From Thiomicrospira aerophila AL3 (GTDB taxonomy: Bacteria > Pseudomonadota > Gammaproteobacteria > Thiomicrospirales > Thiomicrospiraceae), in contig NZ_CP007030.1 in the NCBI RefSeq assembly GCF_000227665.2, positions 124,001 through 188,000 of the forward strand: a stretch of DNA of 64,000 nt, written 5' to 3'. This document shows, one piece after another, positions 20,175 through 29,383 of the stretch (position 1 is the stretch's first letter; every line of letters starts with the position of its first letter). Below the pieces are notes generated by a model. That model made no database searches. It had not been told where the DNA came from and saw only the letters and a program-made list of their open reading frames with translations. The translations under genes were made by a program, and so were the position numbers.

Positions 20175-21194
20175 ATGTTAATTGCGCAAGCCTTGCAGGT
20201 ATTGTTAAAAAAACAAGATTTAACTGGTTCGCAAATGCGCGAGGTGATGCAGTATTTAATGTCGGGTGCGGCCAGTGATGCTGAAATTGCGGGTTTGTTA
20301 GTGGCTTTGCGAATGAAAGGCGAAACGATTGATGAAATTGCCGCTGCCGCCGAAGTCATGCGCAGCTTGTCAGTGAAAGTGTCCGTGAAGGATAGTCAGG
20401 GCTTAATTGATACCTGTGGCACCGGCGGTGACGGTGCGAATATTTTTAACGTGTCTACCGCAACGGCATTTGTCGCAGCAGCAGGCGGCGCAAAGGTGGC
20501 TAAGCATGGTAACCGTTCGGTCTCGAGCAAGTCGGGTAGTGCCGACTTATTGGAAGTCGCTGGGGTAAATCTAGGCTTAACCGCCCATCAAGTCGAAGCC
20601 TGCATTGAGCAGTTAGGCGTCGGCTTTATGTTTGCGCCGGCTCATCACGGTGCTATGAAGCATGTGATTGGGGTGCGTAAAGCATTAGGTGTGCGTACTG
20701 TGTTTAATTTGCTCGGCCCGTTAACGAATCCGGCTAATGCACCCGCGCAGGTATTGGGTGTTTATGATCGCGGTTTATTGGTACCTTTTGCCCAGGTCTT
20801 AAAGCAGTTAGGTTCTAAGCATGTCATGGTGGTGCATGCAGCCGATGGGTTAGATGAAATTTCAGTGGCCGCACCTACCTATGTTGCCGAGTTGCGCGAT
20901 GGCGTGATTAAAGAATGGCAAATTAATCCAGATGAATATGGTATGGCGCATAACAGCTTATTGCCCTTGGCCGTTTCATCGGCACAAGAAAGTTTGGCGC
21001 TAATTAAGCAAGCCTTTGCGGGTGAGTCAGGTCCAGCAGCCGATATTATCTGTTTAAATGCCGGTGCAGCGCTTTATGTGGCGGGTCAGGTTGCCAGTTT
21101 TGCCGATGGCGTGATAAGAGCCAAGACGCTACTGCAGGATGGTTTGGCGCAGCAGAAGTTGGCTCAATTTGTTGAGTTCACTCAAGCCATGTAA
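20175..21194 (+). CDS. trpD: Anthranilate phosphoribosyltransferase
   Basis: Adds phosphoribose to anthranilate. The glycine-rich DTCGTGGDGANIFNVST (diphosphate binding), KHGNRSVSSKSGSADLLE and FNLLGPLTNPA motifs identify it; 339 residues is the usual size. Unlike E. coli it is not fused to the TrpG domain. Eight bases separate it from trpG. Confidence 0.95.
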   Translation: MLIAQALQVLLKKQDLTGSQMREVMQYLMSGAASDAEIAGLLVALRMKGETIDEIAAAAEVMRSLSVKVSVKDSQGLIDTCGTGGDGANIFNVSTATAFVAAAGGAKVAKHGNRSVSSKSGSADLLEVAGVNLGLTAHQVEACIEQLGVGFMFAPAHHGAMKHVIGVRKALGVRTVFNLLGPLTNPANAPAQVLGVYDRGLLVPFAQVLKQLGSKHVMVVHAADGLDEISVAAPTYVAELRDGVIKEWQINPDEYGMAHNSLLPLAVSSAQESLALIKQAFAGESGPAADIICLNAGAALYVAGQVASFADGVIRAKTLLQDGLAQQKLAQFVEFTQAM

Positions 21195-21235
21195 GGTTAC
21201 AAGGCGTCTTTTTAACTTAACTTTTTAGGAATGCT

Positions 21236-22039
21236 ATGGCCACGCCGACGATTTTAACCAAGATTAATCAACGTAAATTGGCTGAAATAGCCGCAGCAGA
21301 AGCATCCATGCCCTTGGCAAATCTAGCCGAGTTGGCTAAGCAGGCCTGCTTAGTCAATCCTACAAGGGGTTTTGTTCAGGCCTTGCAAGCCAAAGTGACG
21401 GCAGGCCAAGCGGGCGTGATTGCTGAGATAAAAAAAGCCTCGCCTAGTAAAGGTATATTGCGCGAAAATTTTGATCCTGTTGCGATTGCCCAAGCTTATG
21501 AGCGTGCGGGTGCAGCCTGTTTGTCGATTTTAACGGATGTAGACTTTTTTCAAGGGTCAGCTGATTATTTGCGCCAAGCGCGTGCAGCCGTCAGTTTACC
21601 GGTGATTCGTAAAGACTTTATTATTGCGCCCTATCAAGTCTATGAAGCACGGGCGATGGGGGCAGACTGTATTTTACTGATTGCGGCGTCTTTAACCGAT
21701 ACACAGATGCAGGCGCTTACTGAACTTGCGCAGTCTTTACAAATGGATGTGCTGATTGAGGTGCATGATGCGCAAGAATTAACCCGTGCGCTGCAAATTC
21801 CGTTACCCATAATTGGTATTAATAACCGTAACTTACACACGTTTGAGGTGAGCTTGCAAACCACTTTGGATTTACTGGCCGCTTTGCCAGACGATCGTTT
21901 AGTGATTACAGAAAGCGGTATTTTAAGTGCAGCGGATGTAGCGATGATGCGCAGCCACAATGTCCATGGCTTTTTGGTCGGTGAGGCCTTTATGCGTGCT
22001 CATGATCCAGGTGATGCACTGGCGAAGATGTTTGCTTAA
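21236..22039 (+). CDS. trpC: Indole-3-glycerol-phosphate synthase
   Basis: TIM-barrel enzyme closing the indole ring. [42 protein letters not shown] and ITESGI are the family motifs. 267 residues, without the TrpF domain fused in E. coli. It ends the trpEGDC unit; trpF, trpB and trpA are not in this window. A terminator follows within 10 bases. Confidence 0.95.
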   Translation: MATPTILTKINQRKLAEIAAAEASMPLANLAELAKQACLVNPTRGFVQALQAKVTAGQAGVIAEIKKASPSKGILRENFDPVAIAQAYERAGAACLSILTDVDFFQGSADYLRQARAAVSLPVIRKDFIIAPYQVYEARAMGADCILLIAASLTDTQMQALTELAQSLQMDVLIEVHDAQELTRALQIPLPIIGINNRNLHTFEVSLQTTLDLLAALPDDRLVITESGILSAADVAMMRSHNVHGFLVGEAFMRAHDPGDALAKMFA

Positions 22040-22045
22040 CATCAA

Positions 22046-22087
22046 AGCAGGCCTGGTTGAGTGTTACTTAACCAGGCCTGCTTATTT
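22046..22087 (+). terminator. Hairpin after trpC made of two inverted CAGGCCTG motifs
   Basis: The arm AAGCAGGCCTGGTT (22046-22059) pairs with AACCAGGCCTGCTT (22070-22083) over a 10-base loop, giving a 14-base-pair stem. Only a weak T-run (ATTT) follows, so termination may be incomplete or Rho-assisted. It is the second clear case of paired CAGGCCTG motifs at a transcript end. Confidence 0.7.
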
Positions 22088-22132
22088 GTAAGAATTAACA
22101 AAAATTTAATGACATTAGGTGGGGTGAAAGTG

Positions 22133-22561
22133 ATGAATAAAATCGCAACCGTTAAATGGGTGGATGGCATGAGCTTTGTCGGTGAAACAGCTTCGGGTCA
22201 TGCGGTTGTCATGGATGGGCCACCGGATATTGGTGGTAAAAACCTTGGTCCTCGCCCGATGGAAATGGTGTTGTTGGGTTTGGGGGGCTGCACGGCTGTC
22301 GATGTGATGATGATTTTGCAAAAGGGCGGTCAAGCCGTGCAGGATTGTCGTATTGAAGTCAGTGCGGAGCGAGCGGACAGCATCCCCAAGGTTTATACTA
22401 AAATTCATTTGCATTATGTAGTGACAGGACAAGCCTTATCTGCCGCTAAAGTGGAACGCGCGGTCAAGTTGTCGGCTGAAAAATATTGCTCCGTATCGAA
22501 AATGCTAGAGCAAGCGGCAGAACTCACCCACGATTTTGAAGTGATCGATACCGCGCTATAA
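22133..22561 (+). CDS. OsmC-family protein, YhfA-like
   Basis: OsmC-type proteins are small dimeric peroxidases or thiol-reactive proteins using two cysteines. VKWVDGMSFVGETASGH, RPMEMVLLGLGGCTAVDV and SAEKYCSVSKML match the YhfA branch, with both Cys present (GGC and KYC). 142 residues from the ATG at 22133, which has AGGTGG upstream; the frame is open to 22061, but that part overlaps the trpC terminator. Its place between trp genes and speD recalls the order in other gammaproteobacteria. The substrate is unknown. Confidence 0.85.
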   Translation: MNKIATVKWVDGMSFVGETASGHAVVMDGPPDIGGKNLGPRPMEMVLLGLGGCTAVDVMMILQKGGQAVQDCRIEVSAERADSIPKVYTKIHLHYVVTGQALSAAKVERAVKLSAEKYCSVSKMLEQAAELTHDFEVIDTAL

Positions 22562-22584
22562 GGTTCATGGATAATTGATTTTGC

Positions 22585-22612
22585 TTGCTTTTTTGTGAGT
22601 AGGCGTCATAAT
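22585..22612 (+). promoter_or_regulatory. Possible sigma-70 promoter of speDE
   Basis: TTGCTT (22585-22590), 16 bases, CATAAT (22607-22612), in an AT-rich stretch that leaves a leader of about 50 bases before speD. The -10 matches 5 of 6 bases, the -35 4 of 6. Confidence 0.45.
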
Positions 22613-22668
22613 TCGCGTTTTTCAAATTTTTATTAACAGCACAATAACAAGGGAAGGTGGGCCAAAAA

Positions 22669-23175
22669 ATGCCTGAAAATATTCTAAAAACCGGAAACGA
22701 GCACTTTGAAATCATTGAAAAAACGACGGTGATTGAGTCGTCTTGGCCCACCCATGATCAAGCGGTGGAAGATTTAACCCAAGATCACTTTATTGTGCGC
22801 GATGGTAAAGAATATGCAGGCACGCATCTGATTATCGACCTCTGGGGGGCGAAGCGTTTAGATGAGTTGGAGCTTATGGAAGACACTTTGCGTGAAGCTG
22901 TTAAGCAAGCAGGTGCCACCTTGTTACATATTCACTTGCATCACTTTACGCCTAATGGGGGTATTTCCGGGGTGGCGGTCTTGGCCGAGTCACACATTAG
23001 TGTCCATTCCTGGCCTGAGCGTGACTTTGCGGCATTTGATGTGTTTATGTGTGGTGATGCCCAGCCAGAAAAAGCGATCGCCGTGTTAGAAGCCGCTTTT
23101 ACACCGAGCAGAGTGGTAGTGGATACGCTGCTACGCGGTGATGTCGATACGGCCAGTGCTGAGGATGCCGCGTGA
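22669..23175 (+). CDS. speD: S-adenosylmethionine decarboxylase proenzyme
   Basis: Makes the aminopropyl donor for spermidine. It belongs to the pyruvoyl enzymes that cut themselves; the likely cut is before the Ser of [12 protein letters not shown], giving a pyruvoyl group on the larger chain. FDVFMCGDA follows with the conserved Cys. 168 residues is longer than the roughly 125-residue B. subtilis type because of an N-terminal extension of about 40. AAGGTGG 8 bases before the ATG at 22669 is preferred over a GTG at 22657. speE follows with a 4-base overlap. Confidence 0.93.
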   Translation: MPENILKTGNEHFEIIEKTTVIESSWPTHDQAVEDLTQDHFIVRDGKEYAGTHLIIDLWGAKRLDELELMEDTLREAVKQAGATLLHIHLHHFTPNGGISGVAVLAESHISVHSWPERDFAAFDVFMCGDAQPEKAIAVLEAAFTPSRVVVDTLLRGDVDTASAEDAA

Positions 23176-23999
23176 GTGAATTGAGCTATTTAGAAACCTT
23201 GCATCCCTCCTGGGGGCAGGCGTTTATTATGGATGAGGTATTGTTTGAAAGCAAAACAGAGCACCAGCACCTGATCATCTTTAATAATGCGCAATGGGGT
23301 CGAGTGATGGCCCTAGATGGTGTGATTCAAACCACCGAGCGTGATGAGTTTATTTATCATGAGATGTTGACGCATGTACCAATGATGGCGCATCCAAAAC
23401 CGCAGCGCGTCTTGATTATTGGTGGGGGCGATGGCGGTATTCTGCGTGAGGTGCTGAAACATTCTGATGTTGAGCAGGTGACGCAGGTCGAGATTGATGA
23501 GGCGGTTGTTACCTTGTGTCGTGAGTATTTTCCGAATCATTCTCAGGGCGCGTATGATGATCCGCGGTTGAATTTAGTGATTGGCGATGGTGTTGATTTT
23601 GTTAACCAAACGCAGCAAAAATTTGATGTGGTCATTTCGGATTCAACGGATCCGGTTGGGCCCGGTGAAGTCTTGTTTACATCCCGTTTTTACCAAGGTG
23701 TGCAGGCCTGCTTAGCCGAGGGTGGCGTCTTTGTTGCCCAGAATGGTGTAAGCTTCCTGCAGGGCGATGAGGTAAGGACATCCGCACAGCGTTTAGGGTT
23801 AACCTTTGCAAAACGGGGTTTTTATACCGTGGCGGTGCCAACCTACGTGGGTGGCATTATGACACTGGCTTGGGCTAGCGATTCAGTGGACTTGCCATCT
23901 GTGATGCCTCGTGGGTTTGAATTGGCGACACGCTATTACACGCCTGCGGTGCACCAAGCCTGTTTTGCACTGCCACGTTATGTGGCAGAGCAACTTTAA
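23172..23999 (+). CDS. speE: Spermidine synthase (polyamine aminopropyltransferase)
   Basis: Transfers the aminopropyl group from decarboxylated AdoMet to putrescine. [19 protein letters not shown] binds the donor; the catalytic Asp is in [30 protein letters not shown] is the substrate loop. 275 residues. The start is a GTG overlapping the speD stop (GTGA). Its stop shares bases with the bioA stop on the other strand. Confidence 0.95.
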   Translation: MSELSYLETLHPSWGQAFIMDEVLFESKTEHQHLIIFNNAQWGRVMALDGVIQTTERDEFIYHEMLTHVPMMAHPKPQRVLIIGGGDGGILREVLKHSDVEQVTQVEIDEAVVTLCREYFPNHSQGAYDDPRLNLVIGDGVDFVNQTQQKFDVVISDSTDPVGPGEVLFTSRFYQGVQACLAEGGVFVAQNGVSFLQGDEVRTSAQRLGLTFAKRGFYTVAVPTYVGGIMTLAWASDSVDLPSVMPRGFELATRYYTPAVHQACFALPRYVAEQL

Positions 24000-25321
24000 A
24001 CAAAAGGCTGTGCTTCAGTCCTTGGCTGGCACCTTGGCTCATTAAGTGCGGTCATGACGGCTTGGGCTATAACCAGAGCTAAACGTTCAGCGTCCTGAGT
24101 TGTAATGGTATAGGCTGGCATACTGTAAACCAGTTTGCCAAAAGGTCTTAACCAAACATTCTGTGCTAAAGCCAGTTGTTGAATGCGACTGGCTAAATCT
24201 GTCCTATTTAATTCTATAACGGCTACGCCACCCAAACAGCGCACATCGGCAATATCCGGATGTTGCAGAGATTGCCAGGTCCGTTGAAATGTGTTTTGGA
24301 TTTGAGTCACCGCCTTTTGCCAATCATAGTCATTTAAAAGCATGATGCTGCTATGCGCAATTCGACAAGCCAGCGGGTTCGCCATAAAGGTGGGGCCGTG
24401 CATCAGCAGGCCTGGTTCTGCCTGACTAATGCCGCTTCGGATTCGCTCATTGCATAGCGTGGCAGCAAGGCTGATCATACCGGCACTTAAGCCTTTTCCC
24501 AAGGTCATGATATCGGGCTGAGTCCCGGCCCATTCACAGGCAAAGAGCTTGCCCGTTCGTCCTAATCCTGTTGCAATTTCATCAGCGATCAGTAACACGT
24601 CATATTCCTGACAAAGGGCTGTGGCTTGACTCAAATAGTCAGCGGAATAAAAACGCATCCCACCTGCGCCTTGTATAATCGGCTCAAAAATGAATGCAGC
24701 AATGTTTTGATGCTGCTGCTCTAGTAGGGCTTTAAGCGAATCTAAGCAGGCCTGATTCGTAAGAGGATGGTTGGGGTGATGACATATTGGCGGTGCATCG
24801 GCAAAAAGGTTCGGCATTAGATTTTGGGCGAATAGGTGGTGCATGCCATCTACAGGGTCACAAACCGACATGGCACCAAATGTATCGCCATGATAAGCAT
24901 GTTTTAAGGCAATAAACTTGGACTTTTGCGGTTGACCAATCGATTTCCAATACTGCAAAGCCATTTTAAGTGCAACTTCCACGGCAATCGAACCGGAGTC
25001 AGCAAAAAAAACATGTTCAAGGCCTGCCGGCGTAATATCAATTAAAGCCCTAGCCAATTCAGTTGCAGGATGATGACTGAAACCGCCAAACATTATATGT
25101 GGCATTATGCTTAACTGGTCGTGAGCCGCCGCTAAAATACTCGGGTGGTTATAGCCATGGATCGCAGACCACCAAGATGACATGGCATCGAGAAGCTGGC
25201 TACCATCATCTAGCGTAATTCGACTGCCCTTTGTGGCAGCAGCATTGAGTACGGGTGAATTCGCAGGTAAGCGATTATAGGGGTGCCAAATATGTTGTTG
25301 GTCAAATTCAGTTGCGTTCAT
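23996..25321 (-). CDS. bioA: Adenosylmethionine-8-amino-7-oxononanoate aminotransferase
   Basis: PLP transaminase of biotin synthesis using AdoMet as amino donor. HIWHPYNRL and [16 protein letters not shown] at the N-terminus are typical of Bio[13 protein letters not shown] and the PLP lysine in [14 protein letters not shown] complete the set. 441 residues. It converges on speE with a 4-base overlap (TTAA read both ways), and no terminator separates the two. Upstream it is divergent from the tRNA-tuf promoter. Confidence 0.94.
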   Translation of the reverse strand: MNATEFDQQHIWHPYNRLPANSPVLNAAATKGSRITLDDGSQLLDAMSSWWSAIHGYNHPSILAAAHDQLSIMPHIMFGGFSHHPATELARALIDITPAGLEHVFFADSGSIAVEVALKMALQYWKSIGQPQKSKFIALKHAYHGDTFGAMSVCDPVDGMHHLFAQNLMPNLFADAPPICHHPNHPLTNQACLDSLKALLEQQHQNIAAFIFEPIIQGAGGMRFYSADYLSQATALCQEYDVLLIADEIATGLGRTGKLFACEWAGTQPDIMTLGKGLSAGMISLAATLCNERIRSGISQAEPGLLMHGPTFMANPLACRIAHSSIMLLNDYDWQKAVTQIQNTFQRTWQSLQHPDIADVRCLGGVAVIELNRTDLASRIQQLALAQNVWLRPFGKLVYSMPAYTITTQDAERLALVIAQAVMTALNEPRCQPRTEAQPFV

Positions 25322-25394
25322 AATGAATAGTGTAACGAATCCTTAGCAGAATAAAATAATGGCTGAATTATTTTGAAACTTTAGCATTCTTTTG

Positions 25395-25422
25395 TTGACA
25401 GGTGTTTTTTTCTAGGTAGAAT
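25395..25422 (+). promoter_or_regulatory. Strong sigma-70 promoter of the tRNA-tuf operon
   Basis: TTGACA (25395-25400), 16 bases, TAGAAT (25417-25422). The -35 is perfect and the -10 matches 5 of 6. AT-rich sequence upstream could act as an UP element. The expected start lies about 8 bases before tRNA-Tyr. Confidence 0.8.
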
Positions 25423-25436
25423 ACGCAACCACATTT

Positions 25437-25521
25437 GGAGGGTTTCCCGAGCGGTCAAAGGGGGCAGACTGTAAATCTGCTGGCTCAGCCTTCGTTGGTT
25501 CGAATCCAGCACCCTCCACCA
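25437..25521 (+). tRNA. tRNA-Tyr (anticodon GTA)
   Basis: The acceptor arm GGAGGGT/ACCCTCC, anticodon stem GCAGA/TCTGC with loop CTGTAAA (anticodon at 25471-25473), a long variable arm as expected for Tyr, GGTTCGAATCC T-arm, and an encoded CCA at 25519-25521 all fit. Confidence 0.97.
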
Positions 25522-25528
25522 AATTCCT

Positions 25529-25603
25529 GCGGGTGTCGTATAATGGCTATTACCTCGGCCTTCCAAGCCGAAGACGTGGGTTCGATTCCCATCACCCGCT
25601 CCA
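25529..25603 (+). tRNA. tRNA-Gly (anticodon TCC)
   Basis: Acceptor GCGGGTG/CACCCGC, anticodon stem TCGGC/GCCGA with loop CTTCCAA (anticodon 25562-25564), T-arm GGGTTCGATTCCC and encoded CCA. It is 7 bases after tRNA-Tyr, in one transcript. Confidence 0.97.
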
Positions 25604-25623
25604 TTTCAAGATTTAGAAATTCA

Positions 25624-25699
25624 GCTCTCATAGCTCAGTCGGTAGAGCGCTTCCATGGTAAGGAAGAGGTCACCAGTTCGATTCTGGTTGAGAGCTCCA
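25624..25699 (+). tRNA. tRNA-Thr (anticodon GGT)
   Basis: Acceptor GCTCTCA/TGAGAGC, anticodon stem CTTCC/GGAAG with loop ATGGTAA (anticodon 25657-25659), T-arm CCAGTTCGATTCTGG and encoded CCA. The order Tyr-Gly-Thr-tuf matches the tufB operon of E. coli. Confidence 0.97.
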
Positions 25700-25705
25700 T
25701 TTTTA

Positions 25706-25722
25706 GGCTGGGGTGCCCAGTC
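25706..25722 (+). other. Short hairpin between tRNA-Thr and tuf1
   Basis: GGCTGGG pairs with CCCAGTC around the loop GTG (7 pairs, one G-T). It is not followed by a T-run and may mark an RNA processing point between the tRNA part and the tuf mRNA. Confidence 0.35.
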
Positions 25723-25750
25723 AATTAGTAATGCTAAAACGGGGTTCGTC

Positions 25751-26941
25751 ATGGCAAAAGCAAAGTTTGAACGTACAAAGCCGCACGTAAACGTGGGAAC
25801 GATTGGTCACGTTGACCATGGTAAGACTACTTTAACAGCGGCCTTAACGATTGTGCAGGGTAAGAAGTTTGGTGGTGATGTAAAAGCATACGACCAGATT
25901 GACAATGCACCAGAAGAAAAAGCGCGTGGTATCACGATTTCAACTGCTCACGTTGAGTATGAGTCTGAAGCACGTCACTATGCACACGTTGACTGCCCAG
26001 GGCACGCTGACTATGTAAAAAACATGATCACTGGTGCGGCGCAGATGGATGGTGCGATTCTTGTATGTTCGGCCGCTGATGGCCCCATGCCACAAACGCG
26101 TGAGCACATTCTATTATCACGTCAGGTAGGTGTACCTTACATCGTTGTGTTCTTAAACAAAGCGGACATGGTTGATGACGAAGAGTTACTAGAATTGGTT
26201 GAAATGGAAGTGCGTGAGTTGTTGTCTGACTATGACTTCCCAGGTGATGATACACCTGTTATCAAGGGTTCAGCATTAAAAGCGATTGAAGGCGATCAGT
26301 CTGAAATCGGTGAGCCTGCAATCGGTCGTTTGATTGAAGCACTTGATACCTATATTCCAACGCCGCAGCGTGATACGGATAAGCCTTTCTTGATGCCAGT
26401 AGAGGACGTGTTCTCAATTCAAGGTCGTGGTACGGTTGTAACCGGTCGTATTGAGACAGGTGTGGTTAAAGTGGGTGATACCATTGAGATCGTAGGTATT
26501 CGCGACACCACAACAACTACGGTAACAGGTGTGGAAATGTTCCGCAAGTTGCTAGATCAAGGTGAAGCGGGCGACAACGTAGGTGTGTTGTTACGTGGAA
26601 CGAAGCGTGAAGACGTTGAGCGTGGTCAGGTGTTAAGCCATGTTGGTAAGATCAAGCCACATACTCAGTTTGAGTCTGAAGTGTATGTATTGTCAAAAGA
26701 AGAGGGTGGTCGTCATACACCATTCTTCAATGGCTACCGTCCACAGTTCTACTTCCGTACAACTGATGTAACAGGTGCATGTGAGTTACCATCAGGTGTT
26801 GAAATGGTTATGCCAGGTGACAACATTCAGATGACAATCACCTTAATTAATCCAATCGCGATGGACGAAGGTCTACGTTTTGCGATTCGTGAAGGTGGTC
26901 GTACCGTTGGTGCGGGTGTTGTTTCTAAGATTTTGAAATAA
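25751..26941 (+). CDS. tufB: Elongation factor Tu, copy 1
   Basis: GTPase that brings aminoacyl-tRNA to the ribosome. [17 protein letters not shown] and NKADM are the G motifs; 396 residues. The open frame extends back into tRNA-Thr, but [12 protein letters not shown] at 25751 is the family start. The ribosome site is weak (GGGG 5 bases before the ATG). It differs from copy 2 at only four residues: Gln-x-Asp versus Glu-x-Ala near residue 206, and two Thr versus Val-Ser near 256. At DNA level it is otherwise almost identical, a sign of gene conversion. Confidence 0.98.
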   Translation: MAKAKFERTKPHVNVGTIGHVDHGKTTLTAALTIVQGKKFGGDVKAYDQIDNAPEEKARGITISTAHVEYESEARHYAHVDCPGHADYVKNMITGAAQMDGAILVCSAADGPMPQTREHILLSRQVGVPYIVVFLNKADMVDDEELLELVEMEVRELLSDYDFPGDDTPVIKGSALKAIEGDQSEIGEPAIGRLIEALDTYIPTPQRDTDKPFLMPVEDVFSIQGRGTVVTGRIETGVVKVGDTIEIVGIRDTTTTTVTGVEMFRKLLDQGEAGDNVGVLLRGTKREDVERGQVLSHVGKIKPHTQFESEVYVLSKEEGGRHTPFFNGYRPQFYFRTTDVTGACELPSGVEMVMPGDNIQMTITLINPIAMDEGLRFAIREGGRTVGAGVVSKILK

Positions 26942-26960
26942 TAAAATCTTGCAAAAACTA

Positions 26961-26987
26961 AAAGGGACTGGTATAGTCCCTTTTTTT
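26961..26987 (+). terminator. Terminator after tuf1
   Basis: AAAGGGACT, loop GGTAT, AGTCCCTTT and seven T. It separates tuf1 from tRNA-Trp, 9 bases further on, so tRNA-Trp-secE-nusG is reached by read-through or from a promoter not identified here. Confidence 0.88.
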
Positions 26988-26995
26988 AATTTTCT

Positions 26996-27072
26996 AGGGG
27001 TATAGCTCCAATTGGTAGAGCCGCGGATTCCAAATCCGAAGGTTGGGAGTTCGAATCTCTCTACCCCTGCCA
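26996..27072 (+). tRNA. tRNA-Trp (anticodon CCA)
   Basis: Acceptor AGGGGTA/TACCCCT, D-arm GCTC/GAGC, anticodon loop TTCCAAA (anticodon 27030-27032), T-arm GGGAG/CTCTC (one G-T pair) and encoded CCA. The first pair of the anticodon stem is G-A rather than Watson-Crick. The place just before secE is the standard one. Confidence 0.96.
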
Positions 27073-27129
27073 TATTTTAACGGTCTGTATCTAGGGTACA
27101 GGTCGTTTTTTTTAATTGTACTGAAACCA

Positions 27130-27513
27130 ATGAATAAGAAACCAGAAGTTCAAGAAGCACGCAGTACAGCGGATACCGCTAAGCTGGTATTGTCTCTCGC
27201 TATATTATTAGGTGGCGTCTTTGCCTATTACTCTTTATCTGACCTGCATGCGGTTGTTAGGGTTTTGATCGTTTTGGCCGGTGTCGCAGCCTCTGCCGCT
27301 GTGCTTTACACCACAGCACTAGGTGGCTCTTGGTTTAAATATTTGATTCAAACTAAAAAAGAAGTTCGTCAAGTGGTGTGGCCTACACGCAAAGAAACAG
27401 CACAGACGACACTTATTGTAGTGATTGCCGTCATTATCGTAGGTATTTTCCTGTGGTTGATTGATATGTTCTTTCTTTGGGCGGTCAAGCTATTAACCGG
27501 ACAAGGGGGTTAA
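27130..27513 (+). CDS. secE: Preprotein translocase subunit SecE
   Basis: Membrane subunit of the SecYEG channel. 127 residues with three hydrophobic segments, as in E. coli: [37 protein letters not shown] and [20 protein letters not shown], with the conserved [14 protein letters not shown] amphipathic stretch between the second and third. The frame is open back into tRNA-Trp, but only the ATG at 27130 gives the known N-terminus. nusG starts one base after its stop. Confidence 0.95.
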   Translation: MNKKPEVQEARSTADTAKLVLSLAILLGGVFAYYSLSDLHAVVRVLIVLAGVAASAAVLYTTALGGSWFKYLIQTKKEVRQVVWPTRKETAQTTLIVVIAVIIVGIFLWLIDMFFLWAVKLLTGQGG

Positions 27514-27514
27514 G

Positions 27515-28048
27515 ATGGCTAAGCGTTGGTATGTAGTGCACGCATTCTCTGGATACGAGAATAAAGTAAAAGCAGGCATCATTGATTATGCTGAACGCGC
27601 AGAGCTAACTGATCATTTCGGTAGAATTTTAGTACCTTCAGAAGAAGTTGTTGAGATTCGTGATGGTAAGAAACGTACCAGTGAACGTAAGTTTTTTCCT
27701 GGTTACGTGTTGGTTGAAATGGAGCTTAGTGAGGAAACTTGGCATTTAGTTAAAAGTGTACCTCAAGTGCTTGGTTTTATCGGCGGTAAGAGTGATCGTC
27801 CTGCGCCTATTACGCAAAAAGAAGTGGATCGCATATTGCAGCGTGTCGAAGAAAATGTCGACAAGCCAAGACCAAAAATTATTTATGAGCCAGGTGAAAT
27901 GGTGCGCGTTACAGATGGCCCATTTACCGATTTTGAGGCCGTAGTTGAAGGTGTTGACTACGATAAGAATAAATTACAAGTATCAGTTTTGATTTTTGGA
28001 CGTTCAACGCCTGTAGAGCTTGAATTTTCACAAGTCGTAAAAAGCTGA
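27515..28048 (+). CDS. nusG: Transcription elongation/termination factor NusG
   Basis: Binds RNA polymerase and links it to Rho and the leading ribosome. The NGN domain starts [15 protein letters not shown] and contains [10 protein letters not shown]; the KOW motif is in [22 protein letters not shown]. 177 residues. Confidence 0.97.
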   Translation: MAKRWYVVHAFSGYENKVKAGIIDYAERAELTDHFGRILVPSEEVVEIRDGKKRTSERKFFPGYVLVEMELSEETWHLVKSVPQVLGFIGGKSDRPAPITQKEVDRILQRVEENVDKPRPKIIYEPGEMVRVTDGPFTDFEAVVEGVDYDKNKLQVSVLIFGRSTPVELEFSQVVKS

Positions 28049-28055
28049 TTTTTTT

Positions 28056-28092
28056 AACGGGGAGCCGAAAGGCGCTATTACCCAACTAGGAG
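28056..28092 (+). promoter_or_regulatory. Candidate L1-binding leader site ahead of rplK
   Basis: GGGGAGCCGAAAGGCGCTA followed by TTACCC folds into a GCC-GAAA-GGC hairpin inside an outer GGGG/ACCC pairing and ends at the rplK ribosome site. In E. coli, protein L1 represses the rplKA mRNA through a leader that mimics its 23S rRNA site. Assigning the same role here is an inference from position and form. Confidence 0.55.
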
Positions 28093-28099
28093 TGTAACC

Positions 28100-28528
28100 A
28101 TGGCTAAGAAGATTGCAGCCTATATTAAATTACAGATTCCTGCCGGTGCAGCGAATCCAAGTCCGCCCGTTGGCCCTGCTTTGGGTCAACGTGGTGTTAA
28201 TATCATGGAATTTTGTAAGGCATTCAATGCACAGACTGCGAATGTTGAGAAAGGCCTTCCGTTACCTGTAGTTATCACTGTTTATAGTGATAAAAGTTTT
28301 ACGTTTATTACTAAAACCCCTCCTGCAGCGGTGTTACTGAAAAAAGCAGCGGGTATTAAGAGTGGCAGTGCGGTTCCTAACCTAAACAAGGTTGGTAAAG
28401 TAACGCGTGCTCAGTTGGAAGAAATTGCAACGACCAAAATGCCAGACTTAAATGCGCATGACTTAGAAACAGCGGTAAAAATCATTGAAGGTTCTGCGCG
28501 TAGCATGGGCCTAACGGTTGAGGGGTAA
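28100..28528 (+). CDS. rplK: 50S ribosomal protein L11
   Basis: Stalk-base protein contacting the GTPase centre. [21 protein letters not shown] is the conserved N-terminus; 142 residues as in E. coli. AGGAG is 7 bases before the ATG. It is followed 6 bases later by rplA. Confidence 0.98.
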   Translation: MAKKIAAYIKLQIPAGAANPSPPVGPALGQRGVNIMEFCKAFNAQTANVEKGLPLPVVITVYSDKSFTFITKTPPAAVLLKKAAGIKSGSAVPNLNKVGKVTRAQLEEIATTKMPDLNAHDLETAVKIIEGSARSMGLTVEG

Positions 28529-28534
28529 TACGAC

Positions 28535-29224
28535 ATGGCAAAGTTAACTAAAAAACAAAAAGCAATGGCTGAACGTATTAATAAGGATTCAGCATATGAA
28601 GTAATTGCCGCTCTTGACCTAGTAAAAGAATTAGCAACTGCTAAATTTGATGAAACCGTAGATGTCGCAGTTAAACTAGGTGTCGATCCACGTAAATCTG
28701 ACCAGGTTGTCCGTGGTGCAACTGTATTGCCCAATGGTTTGGGTAAGACGATACGTGTTGCTGTATTCACTGGTGAAGCAAACCAAGCGGCTGCAAAAGC
28801 TGCAGGTGCTGACTTTGTTGGTATGGATGAATTGGCCGCTGAAATTAAAAAAGGCATGATGGACTTTGACGTTGTTATTGCTAGTCCAGATGCAATGCGT
28901 GTAGTAGGTGCGCTAGGTACTGTTCTTGGTCCACGTGGACTAATGCCTAACCCAAAAACAGGTACAGTCACACCTGATGTTGTGACTGCCATTAATAATG
29001 CTAAGGCCGGTCAAGTTCGCTACCGTGTTGATAAGGCAGGTATTGTTCATGCACCTATTGGCAAAGCATCATTTGATAGCCAGAAATTAAAAGAAAACCT
29101 TGCAGCCTTAATTGAAGACTTAAATAAAGCTAAGCCTTCTGCTGCTAAGGGTGTTTACATGAAGAAGGTTTCCTTATCCAGTACCATGGGTCCTGCGGTA
29201 ACAGTGGAACAGTCTTCAATCTAA
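28535..29224 (+). CDS. rplA: 50S ribosomal protein L1
   Basis: L1-stalk protein and likely translational repressor of its own operon. [11 protein letters not shown] at the start and [15 protein letters not shown] in the middle identify it; 229 residues. Confidence 0.98.
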   Translation: MAKLTKKQKAMAERINKDSAYEVIAALDLVKELATAKFDETVDVAVKLGVDPRKSDQVVRGATVLPNGLGKTIRVAVFTGEANQAAAKAAGADFVGMDELAAEIKKGMMDFDVVIASPDAMRVVGALGTVLGPRGLMPNPKTGTVTPDVVTAINNAKAGQVRYRVDKAGIVHAPIGKASFDSQKLKENLAALIEDLNKAKPSAAKGVYMKKVSLSSTMGPAVTVEQSSI

Positions 29225-29383
29225 ATTCCTATTGCTGTATGTGGTAGGTTGCGGTTTGGGTCTCCTAAATGTGAGTGCCCGTCGCAGACCGTAGGTGGCT
29301 GTTATAAGTACAGTCTTAATTGCATTTGCGGCCTACGTAGATGAGTAGTTTAGTTTTAATAAACTAAACTTATGGAGGTTAGA
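29225..29383 (+). ncRNA. Structured L10-type leader between rplA and rplJ
   Basis: 159 bases without a gene. At the equivalent place in E. coli the L10-L7/L12 complex binds the mRNA to control its translation. The stretch contains several complementary GC-rich segments (29250-29335). A perfect 10-base-pair hairpin, AGTTTAGTTT-TAAT-AAACTAAACT (29347-29370), stands directly before the GGAGG of rplJ and could limit ribosome access. Confidence 0.6.

Noticed and set aside
14041-25026. Further CAGGCCTG copies at 14041, 19828, 21378 and 25019
   Set aside because: Each differs from the exact 8-mer by one base, so they were not included in the count of 30.
27043-27129. Extended secE reading frame starting inside tRNA-Trp
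   Set aside because: It overlaps a well-folded tRNA gene; the SecE family start is at 27130.
28411-28992. Minus-strand open frame of 193 codons across rplK and rplA
   Set aside because: It is antisense to two certain ribosomal protein genes, Ser/Ala/Thr-rich as expected for a shadow frame, and has no start signal.
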